Virus record (IMG/VR): IMGVR_UViG_3300025901_000004
Coordinates: 1 to 41,731 of that record
Origin: a virus
Length of the DNA stretch: 41,731 nt
Reading direction: 5' to 3' (one strand)
The translations under genes and the position numbers were made by a program. Of this stretch, positions 26,281 to 34,500 are shown one piece after another (the stretch's first letter is position 1; every line of letters starts with the position of its first letter). A model generated the notes under the pieces. The model saw nothing but the letters and a program-made list of their open reading frames with translations. It had not been told where the DNA came from and did no database searches.

Positions 26281-26296
26281 ACCCTTTCCAAAGGGT
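26281..26296 (-). promoter_or_regulatory. Hairpin containing the ribosome-binding site of the 773-aa fibre gene
   Basis: The mRNA reads ACCCTTTGGAAAGGGT and then GTG 6 nt later. The right arm is the Shine-Dalgarno sequence of the 773-aa gene and the left arm overlaps the stop codon of the preceding gene. A ribosome finishing that gene would open the hairpin, which would couple the two translations. Confidence 0.45.
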
Positions 26297-26757
26297 CAGC
26301 TTAATGTCGCTAGAAAGGCACTTACTGCGGACATGATGCTAGGAGCCTGTGCGGCCGTCGCCGTGGCCCACACTTCGCCGAGAGTGTCTGACCAAGATCG
26401 ATCCAAAAGTTTACCATTGCCGTCGTGTGGGTATTGAGCGGCAATGGCCGTTAGAATATTGCCTGCAGCTGTCCTCATGTTGGTGAAGTCAGCGGCACTA
26501 AATATTACTCCGGGAGCCTGCTGCTGCGAATAGGCGACAATGCTGGTGGCTGTTGTCTGATCAGCGGTATATTGATCATAGATCTGCCTCAGCATTAACG
26601 TGTCCTGCGCCAATGTGAGGAATACCCTAAGAGAGCAAGCGGCGCCGCCCGCTGTGCTAGATTGTAAATTAAGACTGTCGGCTTGCACCCTTTTGATGGC
26701 ATTCCAAAGCGTTTGATATTCGCTAGCGACTTGGCCACCGGAGATCGGTAAGGACAT
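26296..26757 (-). CDS. Hypothetical helical protein
   Basis: 153 aa from ATG at 26757 (a TTG 21 nt earlier is possible; neither has a strong Shine-Dalgarno sequence). Predicted mostly helical, with segments TLWNAIKRVQADSL, FLTLAQDTLMLRQIYDQYT and MRTAAGNILTAIAAQYP, one Cys and no signal or membrane helix. It lies between two long repeat-fibre genes, so a fibre chaperone or trimerisation helper is a plausible guess. No family recognised. Confidence 0.6.
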   Translation of the reverse strand: MSLPISGGQVASEYQTLWNAIKRVQADSLNLQSSTAGGAACSLRVFLTLAQDTLMLRQIYDQYTADQTTATSIVAYSQQQAPGVIFSAADFTNMRTAAGNILTAIAAQYPHDGNGKLLDRSWSDTLGEVWATATAAQAPSIMSAVSAFLATLS

Positions 26758-26824
26758 CGGTTCTCTGCTCTCAATCAATTCGGCAATAACAATGCGCTGC
26801 CGTGCTGGGTGGCCAGTTCTTCCC

Positions 26825-29800
26825 TTACGTTACGCCGACGGCCAATCCGCTATAGCGACGCGGCGTTGCGAGTGCTGTGCCGCCAGGACCGCGGGCCTGA
26901 GCGCCCCCTAGCGACGGTCCAACCAGGGCTGGAGGAATGACGTGTGGGCTGGCAAACAGAACCGCGCCACCCAAGAAGTCGGTGCGGGTCGATGACGGCA
27001 GGAAGTTCGTCGTCGCCGATGCGGTGCCGTCACCGTGGATATCGGCGGTGACAGACCAGTTCTGCACCGACGCGGGAATCACCGTGGCATCGGCGCTGAG
27101 CGTGCCAGAACCACTCATGCGCTGTATCGGTGTAGCGCTGACGACGCCCGTGCCGTCGATCTCTGCAGAGGCTGCGCGGCGGAGGGCGGTATTCGCGGTC
27201 AGCGACCCTGCGCCGCCGAACGTGGCGGAAACAGCGGCGGCGAGCGTGCCGGTGGCAGTAATCGAGCCAACGCCCGCTGTCGTCCCATCGCCGAACTGGC
27301 AGGGAATGCCGTTGCCGATGACGGTGCCGACGCCCGCAACCGTCGCACTGCTGGCGGCAATAATATTGAGACTGGACGCGGTAAGTGAGCCAGCGCCGAC
27401 TATGGTCGCCGAGCTTGAGCTAGCTCCCACCGGAATTGCGGTAAGGCTGCCGACGCCGTCGAGGCTCCCGGCACCGTAGGTGATCCGTAAACCTTCGGCC
27501 GCGACAGTGCCTGCGGCGGAAACGGTCGCGGCCGCGAGGAGGCGCGCCCGTTCGGTCGCTGTCAGTGTGCCATCAGCTGGGAAGCTGACATTCCCCGCTT
27601 GGCGCTGGATCGGATCGGCGATGGTGAGCGAGCCGATGCCAGTGAATGTGGCAGCGCCGTTCTGCACGCCCGCCTGGGTGCCGTCAGCGAACAGGGTCCC
27701 AACCGCGGTAAGCGCGGTGGAAGCGATAAGGCGAGCGATGACGGTGGTTGTCAGACTGCCGTCGCCAGACTGCGTGGCAGAGGTAACCAGCTGGCCGACT
27801 TCGGCTGAACTTGGCTGGCCGACACCTGCGAGCGCAGCGCTTCCTGCTACCAGCAAGACCGCCGTCGCGCTGAGCGAACCGGCTCCGCCGAACGTCGCGG
27901 CCCCGCTCTGCACTCCAGCGGTCGCGGCCTCCGCCGTGAGGCTGCCGATGCCAACAAGTGTGGCGCTGGCCGACGGTGTATGCGTGGCGTTCGCTACCAG
28001 AGCGCCATCACCCGGCAGGGTTGCTCTGGCAAGACCGACCTGGGTGGTGCTGGCCGTCAGCGCTCCCACGCCGTCGATCTGCGCGGTGGCCTCTGGTGTG
28101 TGTGATGCGTTTGCGGTGAGCGAGCCTGTGCCATCGAGCAGTGCACTGGCGAGATCCACTTGGGTCGGCGTTGCGATAATGGTGCCGACGCCCGGCAATG
28201 TGCCCGAGGCGAGCTCCCGCTGAACTTCAGTGGCAATGATGGTGCCGCTGCCAGGGAGCGTTGCGGTGGCAAGTTCAATCTGGACTGGGCTGGCGGTAAG
28301 CGTGCCACTACCTGCGAAGGTCGCGCCACCGAACTGCTTGCCTGCGACCGTTGCATCGGCGCTCATGCCGCCGACGCCAGGAAGTGCCGCGTTGGCCTGC
28401 CATATCTGCGCCGCTGCGGCGCTGAGGCTGCCGTCGCCGTTTACGGTGGCTTGACCGCTGGGAGAATGCAGCCCGCCTGCGGTCAGCGCACCAACGCCCG
28501 CGAGTGTCGCGGTATCGAGCAGTCTAGCGACTTCCTGGGAAGACAGCTGGCCGACGCCTGCCAGCGTCGCGGCCGCCAGTTCGACCTGGGTTGAGTTGGC
28601 TGTTAGGTTCCCGCTACCCGCGAGGATTGCTGCACCTGACGGTGTATGCGTGGCGTCGGTAGTGACTGCGCCGGTTCCACCAAAGGTGGCCGAGGCGGCC
28701 TGATATTCGATCGTTGCGGCGGTTAGGCTGCCGAGGCCAGGGAACATTGCCGACGCCGACGGCGTATGTAGGCCGTCAGCCGAGAGGCTTCCTGCGCCTC
28801 CCAAAGTTGCGGTTGCGATCTCCCGCTGCACTTCCGCCGCGGTGAGCGAACCCACGCCGTCGATCTGCGCGGTGGCCCCTGGCGTATGGCTGGCGTTACC
28901 TACGACCGACCCGATTCCGGGCAGCGTCGCGGAGGCCAGCTCGTATTGGATAGGTGTGGCAGTGAGCGCACCGACGCCGGGCAGTGTATCGCTGGCCGCT
29001 TGGTATTGGATCGCGTTGGCAGTGAGCGAGCCAGCGCCAGCGAAAGTCGCAGCACCCGACGGTGTGTGCGTGCCGTCCGCGGTGAGGCTGCCTAAGCCAC
29101 CGAGTGTCGCGCTGGCGATCTCTCGCTGAACTTCGGCGGTAATGACGGCGCCGATACCAGAGAGCGTTGCTGCTCCGGTCGGTGTGTGTGTGCCGTCGCC
29201 CGCCAGCGCGCCAATGCCAGGAAGTGTGGCGGTGGCAATATGGAGATCAACGCCTGCCGCGGTTAGGCTTCCGGCGCCGGGAAGCGTCGCAGCACCAGAA
29301 GGCGTGTGCGTGCCGTCAGCCAAAAGGGCGCCAACGCCCGCAAGCGTCGCATTCCCCTGTATGGGGCTAGCGACGACTGTCGCATTAGCAGTGAGTCCGC
29401 CGACGCCCGCGAAGGACCAAGCGGCAGGCCGCGGCAGCGCAGCCAAGCCGCCAGCGCCATCGATCTCAGCCGAGGCGGCGCTGATCGTGATAGCGTTAGC
29501 CGTAAGCGACCCGGCCCCACCCAGTTCGCGCGTGGCGACGAGAAGCGGCTGGACTCTAAGTTGGCCGCGGCCTCCCGTAGCACCCGAGCCGGTCGACGTA
29601 TTTGCGCCGCCGCCGCCGCCTGGTGCGCCTGAGGTTCCAGCTGGGTTACCCGCAGTGGAGCCGCCGCCACCCTCTGCATTCGACGTGTTAGCCGCACCGC
29701 CACTGCCGTTATCGCCGGTGCCGCCCGTGCCGGTCGTCGCGCTGGTGCCGGCGCCGTCCTTACCAGCCGAGCCGCCACCACCCCCGCCCTGGACGCGCGT

Positions 29801-30208
29801 CGCGCCGTTGCCGCCATTGAACGCGCCAGTCGTTGGGATGCAGGATGCAGCAGCCCCGCCGGTGCCGCCCGTGGTGCCTGACGTCGCACCGCCACCCTTC
29901 GCAAGCAGGGTCGTGTTTGATTTGAACCAGGTATCAGGACCAACCGAAGAGTTGGCCGCAGCTGTCCCCGCGCTGCCTGTATTGAGGAAAAAGGCGATCG
30001 TGGTCGCCGTAATATCGGCAGCCAGTATCGTATAGGTCAGTAGCGCATAAGCGCCACCAGCGCCGCCTGAACGAAAGGAGGTGCTGCCGCCAGAGCCACC
30101 CGATCCGGCGCCCCAAGCCTCGACCCTTACGAGGTCCCCCGCGACCATGTTGGACGGGATTGCCCAAGTCTGGTTTGAGCCAGACGTCGTGATGATGAGG
30201 GAGCTCAT
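26825..30208 (-). CDS. Glycine-rich and G-x-G-S-L-T-A repeat fibre protein (1127 aa)
   Basis: 1127 aa. Residues 1-225 are a beta head (IITTSGSNQTW, EAWGAGSGG) followed by a loop zone very rich in Gly, Ala, Thr and Ser (runs of Gly near 145 and 200), similar to glycine-rich adhesin tips of phages. From about 228 to 1100 there are roughly 42 imperfect units of 19-21 residues with the Gly-x-Gly turn and the SLTA strand. The C-terminal approximately 60 residues (QNWSVTADIHGDG, TRTDFLGG, PHVIPPALVGPSLGG, RRYSG) match the 773-aa protein. Such a periodicity would fit a beta-solenoid or triple-stranded fibre. No hydrolase signature seen. Confidence 0.65.
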   Translation of the reverse strand: MSSLIITTSGSNQTWAIPSNMVAGDLVRVEAWGAGSGGSGGSTSFRSGGAGGAYALLTYTILAADITATTIAFFLNTGSAGTAAANSSVGPDTWFKSNTTLLAKGGGATSGTTGGTGGAAASCIPTTGAFNGGNGATRVQGGGGGGSAGKDGAGTSATTGTGGTGDNGSGGAANTSNAEGGGGSTAGNPAGTSGAPGGGGGANTSTGSGATGGRGQLRVQPLLVATRELGGAGSLTANAITISAASAEIDGAGGLAALPRPAAWSFAGVGGLTANATVVASPIQGNATLAGVGALLADGTHTPSGAATLPGAGSLTAAGVDLHIATATLPGIGALAGDGTHTPTGAATLSGIGAVITAEVQREIASATLGGLGSLTADGTHTPSGAATFAGAGSLTANAIQYQAASDTLPGVGALTATPIQYELASATLPGIGSVVGNASHTPGATAQIDGVGSLTAAEVQREIATATLGGAGSLSADGLHTPSASAMFPGLGSLTAATIEYQAASATFGGTGAVTTDATHTPSGAAILAGSGNLTANSTQVELAAATLAGVGQLSSQEVARLLDTATLAGVGALTAGGLHSPSGQATVNGDGSLSAAAAQIWQANAALPGVGGMSADATVAGKQFGGATFAGSGTLTASPVQIELATATLPGSGTIIATEVQRELASGTLPGVGTIIATPTQVDLASALLDGTGSLTANASHTPEATAQIDGVGALTASTTQVGLARATLPGDGALVANATHTPSASATLVGIGSLTAEAATAGVQSGAATFGGAGSLSATAVLLVAGSAALAGVGQPSSAEVGQLVTSATQSGDGSLTTTVIARLIASTALTAVGTLFADGTQAGVQNGAATFTGIGSLTIADPIQRQAGNVSFPADGTLTATERARLLAAATVSAAGTVAAEGLRITYGAGSLDGVGSLTAIPVGASSSSATIVGAGSLTASSLNIIAASSATVAGVGTVIGNGIPCQFGDGTTAGVGSITATGTLAAAVSATFGGAGSLTANTALRRAASAEIDGTGVVSATPIQRMSGSGTLSADATVIPASVQNWSVTADIHGDGTASATTNFLPSSTRTDFLGGAVLFASPHVIPPALVGPSLGGAQARGPGGTALATPRRYSGLAVGVT
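26950..29530 (-). repeat. Tandem G-x-G-S-L-T-A protein repeat array, about 42 units
   Basis: Units alternate two ending types: one with THTPSGA or SHTPE, the other with xVQRE, IQYQ or TQVE before the next A-T-L-x-G. This suggests an original two-unit (about 40-residue) duplication. Boundaries are approximate. Confidence 0.85.
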
Positions 30209-30235
30209 GCGCTGGCTACCATCATCTCATCGCCT

Positions 30236-31093
30236 TCACCAACGCAGCGTCGAGCCTATCATCCGCTCCACTGCTGTTCCTGCGATGCTGCCAACACCCG
30301 CTTCGGTGGCTACCCCGGTCCACGTCACACCAATGGTTGGCACGAACAGTGGGCGGCCTGGCAGATATAGAGGCGCCAGCGGCTCGATATAGAGCCGCCG
30401 GATTTCTTCTGGCTTTAACGCACGGTTCCAGATGCCAACCTGCGTAAGCCCGCCAGCATAGTAAGCATTGGCCAGGTGATTATCGCCGAATTGCAGCGTG
30501 ACCGGATTGGTGTTGTTTATCGTGGTGACGGCTGCATTGCTGCCGCCCGAGACGCTGTTGACATAAATCCCTACCGTCGCGCCGTCGAACACGCCAACGA
30601 TATGGTTCCAGGTGTTTTCGACCACGGCTGCTGCGTCGGGCGACAGAAAGCCAGTGCCGCTCGAATTGCTGATTCCGAACTTAAATCCACCGGTAACATT
30701 GTCGGAGTGAGAAATGTCGAATTGATCGTTGACCGACCCACCATTCACTGCGCTCACGGCGAACGCCCAGTGCGCTGGTGCGAACGAGGGCCGCACCCAG
30801 CATGATACCGTCAGCGCATTGGTCGGCAGCTTGACACTATACCCGGTATCGATGTTCGTCGCGCTGTTCGGGAACTCCAGTGCGCGACCAAACTTAGACC
30901 CAGTGCGGACGATCGCTCCGGTCCAGGTCGCCGCCGTTTTGCATCGGCCGCAAACATCGATGACTTTGGTGCCAACGTTTTCATTCAGCGGAAACCAGTG
31001 CAGCAACCCAGCGGTCAGGCTGTCAGCCCAGTTTATGCCAATAGCTCCGCCGTCCGCTACAACCGAGAGCTTTGTGGCGCGGATGCCGAACAA
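30236..31093 (-). CDS. LamG-like fibre protein
   Basis: 285 aa from TTG at 31093, two bases after the previous stop (TAGAC-TTG). Longer starts overlap the previous gene and encode sequence unlike the fold. The domain spans about residues 25-235: LLHWFPLNE, VIDVCG, FGRALEFPNS, ALTVSCWVRP, NTWNHIVGVFDGATVGIYVNSV, VTLQFGDN and AGGLTQVGIWNRALKPEEIRRLY, the classic LamG/concanavalin-like jelly roll with the closing W-R-L motif. The last approximately 30 residues contain one G-x-G-S unit (GVGSIAG) of the neighbouring repeat type. Probable carbohydrate-binding tail-fibre subunit; it belongs to the same run of fibre genes. No catalytic motif. Confidence 0.75.
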   Translation of the reverse strand: MFGIRATKLSVVADGGAIGINWADSLTAGLLHWFPLNENVGTKVIDVCGRCKTAATWTGAIVRTGSKFGRALEFPNSATNIDTGYSVKLPTNALTVSCWVRPSFAPAHWAFAVSAVNGGSVNDQFDISHSDNVTGGFKFGISNSSGTGFLSPDAAAVVENTWNHIVGVFDGATVGIYVNSVSGGSNAAVTTINNTNPVTLQFGDNHLANAYYAGGLTQVGIWNRALKPEEIRRLYIEPLAPLYLPGRPLFVPTIGVTWTGVATEAGVGSIAGTAVERMIGSTLRW

Positions 31094-31095
31094 GT

Positions 31096-31584
31096 CTAGA
31101 CAACCGTATAGGTAACGCCAGTATACGTCTTCTGATGGCTGCCTTCGCTGGCATCTAGGTTCTGCCCAGTATAGTTCTGCAATACGAAGCCCCATTTGCG
31201 GGGGAGCACACCGCCAAAGAACGAGGCGATCGGAATGACAGCGCGATAGGTCACGGAAACCGCTGGGCAAGACAGCACGAAGGGGCCGCGCATGTTCGAT
31301 GGCACGCCGAGGGTGACGGCAACGTCGGTGCTGACCGCTTCGGCCGATGACGCGCCGTAGACCGTGCCGTCTTCCGAGCCGTAGATGTAGATGTAACAGG
31401 CCTTGTCGTTGGCGAGCGCGCTGGCGCTGGTCTTTACCGCAATGGTCAGCAGCGCATCATCAAATTCATTGGAGCCGTTATCCACCGCTACACAGCTACG
31501 CCCGGCGGTCGACGATGATGCAAGACTGGCTAGCGTGCAGGTGATTGCGGTGCTGGTGCCATACTGGATGTTTTGAACCGCCAT
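31096..31584 (-). CDS. Hypothetical beta-rich tail protein
   Basis: 162 aa, ATG start overlapping the region just after the previous stop (TGACATG). All-beta composition: SLASSSTAGRSCVAVDNGSNEFDDALLTIAVKTS, ACYIYIYGSEDG, ...GPFVLSCPAVSVTYRAVIPI, FVLQNYTG. Its pattern resembles that of the 146-aa protein at 6.1-6.5 kb and the N-terminus of the large GH protein (central GS.DG block), which suggests a shared docking fold. Function not known; probably a small fibre adaptor. Confidence 0.55.
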   Translation of the reverse strand: MAVQNIQYGTSTAITCTLASLASSSTAGRSCVAVDNGSNEFDDALLTIAVKTSASALANDKACYIYIYGSEDGTVYGASSAEAVSTDVAVTLGVPSNMRGPFVLSCPAVSVTYRAVIPIASFFGGVLPRKWGFVLQNYTGQNLDASEGSHQKTYTGVTYTVV

Positions 31585-31585
31585 G

Positions 31586-31939
31586 TCATGCCACCGTTAT
31601 CTGCGTCCAGGATGTTCCGTCGTAGAACGTGCCATAGCGGTTGAATGGGTTCATCGCGGTTAGCGCGCTCTGTGCAGCGTTAAACCGCGCCACGAGGTCA
31701 GCAGCTATGGTGGCGATCAGTGTGCCAAGTGGATAGTTGACTTCCTCGACATGCTCGACGACAGAACCGTTCTGCAGCGCCGTTAGTTCCGGCGCAGTTG
31801 CGCCCACTACGCGCGATCTGGCGGTTGCATTGGCATAGAACGATTGGCGGGCGGCGGGCACCGCCAGCCAGAACGCCACGTTATACCGCAGATCACTTGG
31901 CAGGCCCGGCTGATCGAGAATAATGATCTGTCGTGCCAT
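31586..31939 (-). CDS. Hypothetical tail protein
   Basis: 117 aa. ATG start 8 nt after AGGAG, which overlaps the stop of the previous gene (TAGGAG). It begins MARQIIILDQPG and ends NRYGTFYDGTSWTQI, with a helical middle (VNYPLGTLIATIAADLVARFNAAQSALTAM). No domain recognised. It is conserved in style with fibre-associated small proteins: soluble, no signal, W/Y-rich end. Its neighbours are the SPRY-like and the beta-rich docking proteins, so a structural accessory role is likely. Confidence 0.55.
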   Translation of the reverse strand: MARQIIILDQPGLPSDLRYNVAFWLAVPAARQSFYANATARSRVVGATAPELTALQNGSVVEHVEEVNYPLGTLIATIAADLVARFNAAQSALTAMNPFNRYGTFYDGTSWTQITVA

Positions 31940-31949
31940 TGTGTCGCTC

Positions 31950-33095
31950 CTACATAGCCACGAAACCGGACGGCGGCGTGTAACTCCACGTCGCTACGGT
32001 TGGCTTCATGTCGACTGTGTCAGCCTGTCCCCAACTCAGCGAAATCGCGATGCTGACGCCACCGACCCGCAACCCAGCTGGAATGTCGGCGCCACCCTGA
32101 TTGGTCGCTGGGTTCTGTGTGCCAAATCCGAATGGGCACCAGCCGCCACCATTGAGTCTGGCCCAGAATTTCCAATGGTCACAGTCTATCGCCACCGAGA
32201 CGATGCTATCCTCTTGCGGAGGCGCCATACCGCCAGAGCCGTAGATGGCCTCCTCGGCGCTGTCATACATATCGGTGCCGGTGCCGTCGAAGAGGTCGTA
32301 GATGCCGAAGCTGTTCTGATCGACCCCGACAAAGTCATCGGCGTTGTAGGACGGATTGGCGATTCCGTAGCGTGTATCGCCTTGGCGGAACCCGAAATAC
32401 AGTTCGACATACCACTTGCCGGTCGTCTTGAACGAATTACCGGTGGCAGATACCGGCGTCGTGTCAGTATCGTCGTGGTTGTCCCTGACCGTTAGGTTGC
32501 CATTCTCGCGGACGATGTTCGGCCCCGCCGCCCATACCATACTGCCGGCGCGTTGTGCGTTGGCCGTGAGGCTGCCGACGCCACCTATCGTGCGCGTTGC
32601 CCGCATTCGCTGCTTCGCGGTGGGAACCAGAACTCCTGATCCATCCATTTCCTGCGAGCCGACGAGCCGCCGCACCGGCGTGGGCACCACCAAACCACTA
32701 CCAGCCGGGGACGCGACGCCAGAGTTGCCTTGCCTAAACGTCCCAGTGAAAGACCCGCCACCCGCGCCATCGAAGGTAGCGACCGCTCCAACCAGTTGCG
32801 CCCCCGGCAAATGCGCCTCAGCGACCAAGCGTCCCGCCCCGCGCATGGCGATATTGCCAACGATGTTAGCGGGCTGGAATACCGTGACGACACGGATCGC
32901 CAGGTTCTGGTCGATCCACAACCGTCCGACCGGTAGGCCAGCAGGTGAGCGCGGCAGCGAGGATAGGTCGGTCGTCTCCAACGAAATCGACACCACCGCG
33001 TCGCGCACATCCTGCTCGTTGATCGAATGCGGCAGCTGTCCACTAGCGAACAGGCTGTTGATTAGCTCATCGACAGTGCGGACAGTTTCTACCAT
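31950..33095 (-). CDS. Fibre protein with VDEL module, G-x-G-S-L-T-A repeats and SPRY-like domain
   Basis: 381 aa, ATG start overlapping the preceding stop (TAAATG). Residues about 3-65: TVDELINSLF, INEQDVRDAVVSI and LPRSPAGLPVGRLWID, a module shared with the next two upstream genes. Residues about 75-180: several G-x-G repeat units (MRGAGRLVAEA, FDGAGGGSFTG, IGGVGSLTANA). Residues about 185-381: SPRY/concanavalin-like fold (GKWYVELYFGF, RYGIANPS, VGVDQNSFGIYD, SIVSVAIDCDHWKFWARLNGGGW). Such domains bind sugars or proteins in phage fibres. The module at its N-terminus probably anchors the fibre. Confidence 0.7.
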   Translation of the reverse strand: MVETVRTVDELINSLFASGQLPHSINEQDVRDAVVSISLETTDLSSLPRSPAGLPVGRLWIDQNLAIRVVTVFQPANIVGNIAMRGAGRLVAEAHLPGAQLVGAVATFDGAGGGSFTGTFRQGNSGVASPAGSGLVVPTPVRRLVGSQEMDGSGVLVPTAKQRMRATRTIGGVGSLTANAQRAGSMVWAAGPNIVRENGNLTVRDNHDDTDTTPVSATGNSFKTTGKWYVELYFGFRQGDTRYGIANPSYNADDFVGVDQNSFGIYDLFDGTGTDMYDSAEEAIYGSGGMAPPQEDSIVSVAIDCDHWKFWARLNGGGWCPFGFGTQNPATNQGGADIPAGLRVGGVSIAISLSWGQADTVDMKPTVATWSYTPPSGFVAM

Positions 33096-34142
33096 TTAGA
33101 ACGGCCGCGACGTCCACATGTTGATCGAGTCGATGTGCGCGCCCTTCGGCAGACCCGCCGGGTTGACCGTCGTGGTGCTGGGACCAAAGTTGGTCTGGCA
33201 ATACATCTTCAAGTAGCGCGCTACCCCATCGGAGTATGGGCCACCCGGGTTGCCAAAGCTGCCAACCTGTTGCCGGTCTCTATAAAGACGAACCGCCGAT
33301 GGCGTCCATTCTATCCCGTAGGCATGCTGCACGCTGGCATCCCATCCCCCATTACTGTCGTAACTGGCGTCTATTGGCGCGTCATAGGCGAACTGCTGAA
33401 CCAGCTGCACGTTCCCAGCGTCGGTCCAGATACGCACAGGACAAATGGCGGACCAGGCGAATGGAGGCGGTGTTATCCAAGCAATCTCAAAGAACAGTCC
33501 TGGATAGCGGTCGACGGCTACGGCTATTTCCACGTAGCCTTGGTATTGCGAAAAGTTATTTGGCGCATTGAATGTATCTGTCATCCCACTGGTGAGTGAC
33601 TTACCACCAGAGGCAATGTTGAGCATGTTTAGGTTTAGTCGGCCACCGGTGAAAGTGAAGATCTGCGGTGTGAGTCCGGGATCATCCGACCAGAATGCGT
33701 CGCCACCTTCGTCGAAGCTATCATAATTCCACTTATTGGCGTCATGCGAGTTGAAGTTATCTGAAAAGCTCGTCCCCTGGTTCGGCGGGTTCGGGGTGAA
33801 CACCGTCGCATTGGCGCCGAACGTGCCGCGGCCGGCGTATTGCGTTCTAGCGAGCATGCGTTGGCGTGGGGTTGCGATAGCGAGTGCCGCGTTGCCAGCG
33901 CCACGATAATTGCCTAGCCGCGTTCCCGGTCCGCCACCCAGCGACATCTGCAGCACATCGTCGTTCAGCCATAGGAAGCCTGGCTGCACATTAGCGGGCG
34001 TTGCTGGCAGGCCGGTGAATAATCCTGTTGTGGGATGCAGTGACTGGATCATGTCCTGGAAGTAGACCGGCGTAATGGCCTTCGGTGGCAGCCCCTCGCG
34101 GAACATCGCCAGCAGTTCATCAACCGTGCGGTTTGTGGCCAT
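33096..34142 (-). CDS. Fibre protein with VDEL module and divergent GH16/lectin-like domain
   Basis: 348 aa, ATG start overlapping the previous stop (TGATG). Residues about 3-65 carry the VDEL module: TVDELLAMF..., YFQDMIQS, LPATPANVQPGFLWL. Two G-x-G-x-x-x-A units follow (GAGNAALAIA, GRGTFGANA). Residues about 125-345 form a concanavalin-like jelly roll similar to GH16 (YQGYVEIAVAVDR...FFEIAWI, HAYGIEWTPSAVRLYRDRQQVGSF). The ExDxxE motif of active GH16 enzymes is not visible: FEIAWI stands roughly where it would lie. A binding role is more likely than hydrolysis. Confidence 0.65.
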   Translation of the reverse strand: MATNRTVDELLAMFREGLPPKAITPVYFQDMIQSLHPTTGLFTGLPATPANVQPGFLWLNDDVLQMSLGGGPGTRLGNYRGAGNAALAIATPRQRMLARTQYAGRGTFGANATVFTPNPPNQGTSFSDNFNSHDANKWNYDSFDEGGDAFWSDDPGLTPQIFTFTGGRLNLNMLNIASGGKSLTSGMTDTFNAPNNFSQYQGYVEIAVAVDRYPGLFFEIAWITPPPFAWSAICPVRIWTDAGNVQLVQQFAYDAPIDASYDSNGGWDASVQHAYGIEWTPSAVRLYRDRQQVGSFGNPGGPYSDGVARYLKMYCQTNFGPSTTTVNPAGLPKGAHIDSINMWTSRPF

Positions 34143-34498
34143 CAGATGTTCACCTTAACCACACCGGCGCTATCCACCCACACCCGGCCAGCGGGCAATC
34201 CGCTGGTGGAGCGCGGCAGACGCGAGAAGTCAGCGGTTTGCAGCGCCAACGATATGACGGTTTCTCGGCAGTCCTTGGCGTTAAGCTGATTTAATCCCTG
34301 ACCATCCGCCCAAATCACCGTCAGCAGTTCTGTCAGCGAGCGCAGCGTATCGCTGGTGTCAGCGGGTGCACCTGGCTCGGTAATGACGAAGGAGCGCTGC
34401 AACGCGCCATAGGCATTGTTCGAGGTAGCGGTGATATTAAGGCCATAGCTGCCTGGCAGCAGCGGTTGTGCGGTAAACAGACGATAGGTAAAGCTCAT
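34142..34498 (-). CDS. Small fibre fragment: partial cadherin-like domain plus VDEL module
   Basis: 118 aa. Residues 1-43 (LLPGSYGLNITATSNNAYGALQRSFVIT) match only the end of the cadherin-like domains seen in the 778-aa and 1876-aa proteins, so the domain is truncated. Residues about 50-118 are the VDEL-type module (LTELLTVIW, DCRETVISLALQT, LPRSTSGLPAGRVWVD) that in the next two downstream genes sits at the N-terminus. It may be a remnant of a larger gene or a genuine small anchor subunit. It begins 2 bp after the previous stop, so it is still expressed in phase with the operon. Confidence 0.55.
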   Translation of the reverse strand: MSFTYRLFTAQPLLPGSYGLNITATSNNAYGALQRSFVITEPGAPADTSDTLRSLTELLTVIWADGQGLNQLNAKDCRETVISLALQTADFSRLPRSTSGLPAGRVWVDSAGVVKVNI

Positions 34499-34500
34499 AT

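Noticed and set aside
27480-30035. Long plus-strand open frames (up to about 300 codons) opposite the repeat fibre
   Set aside because: They are antisense shadows created by the repeated GC-rich codons of the minus-strand gene. They have no ribosome sites and repetitive, Pro/Val/Ala-biased translations, and they vanish outside the repeats.
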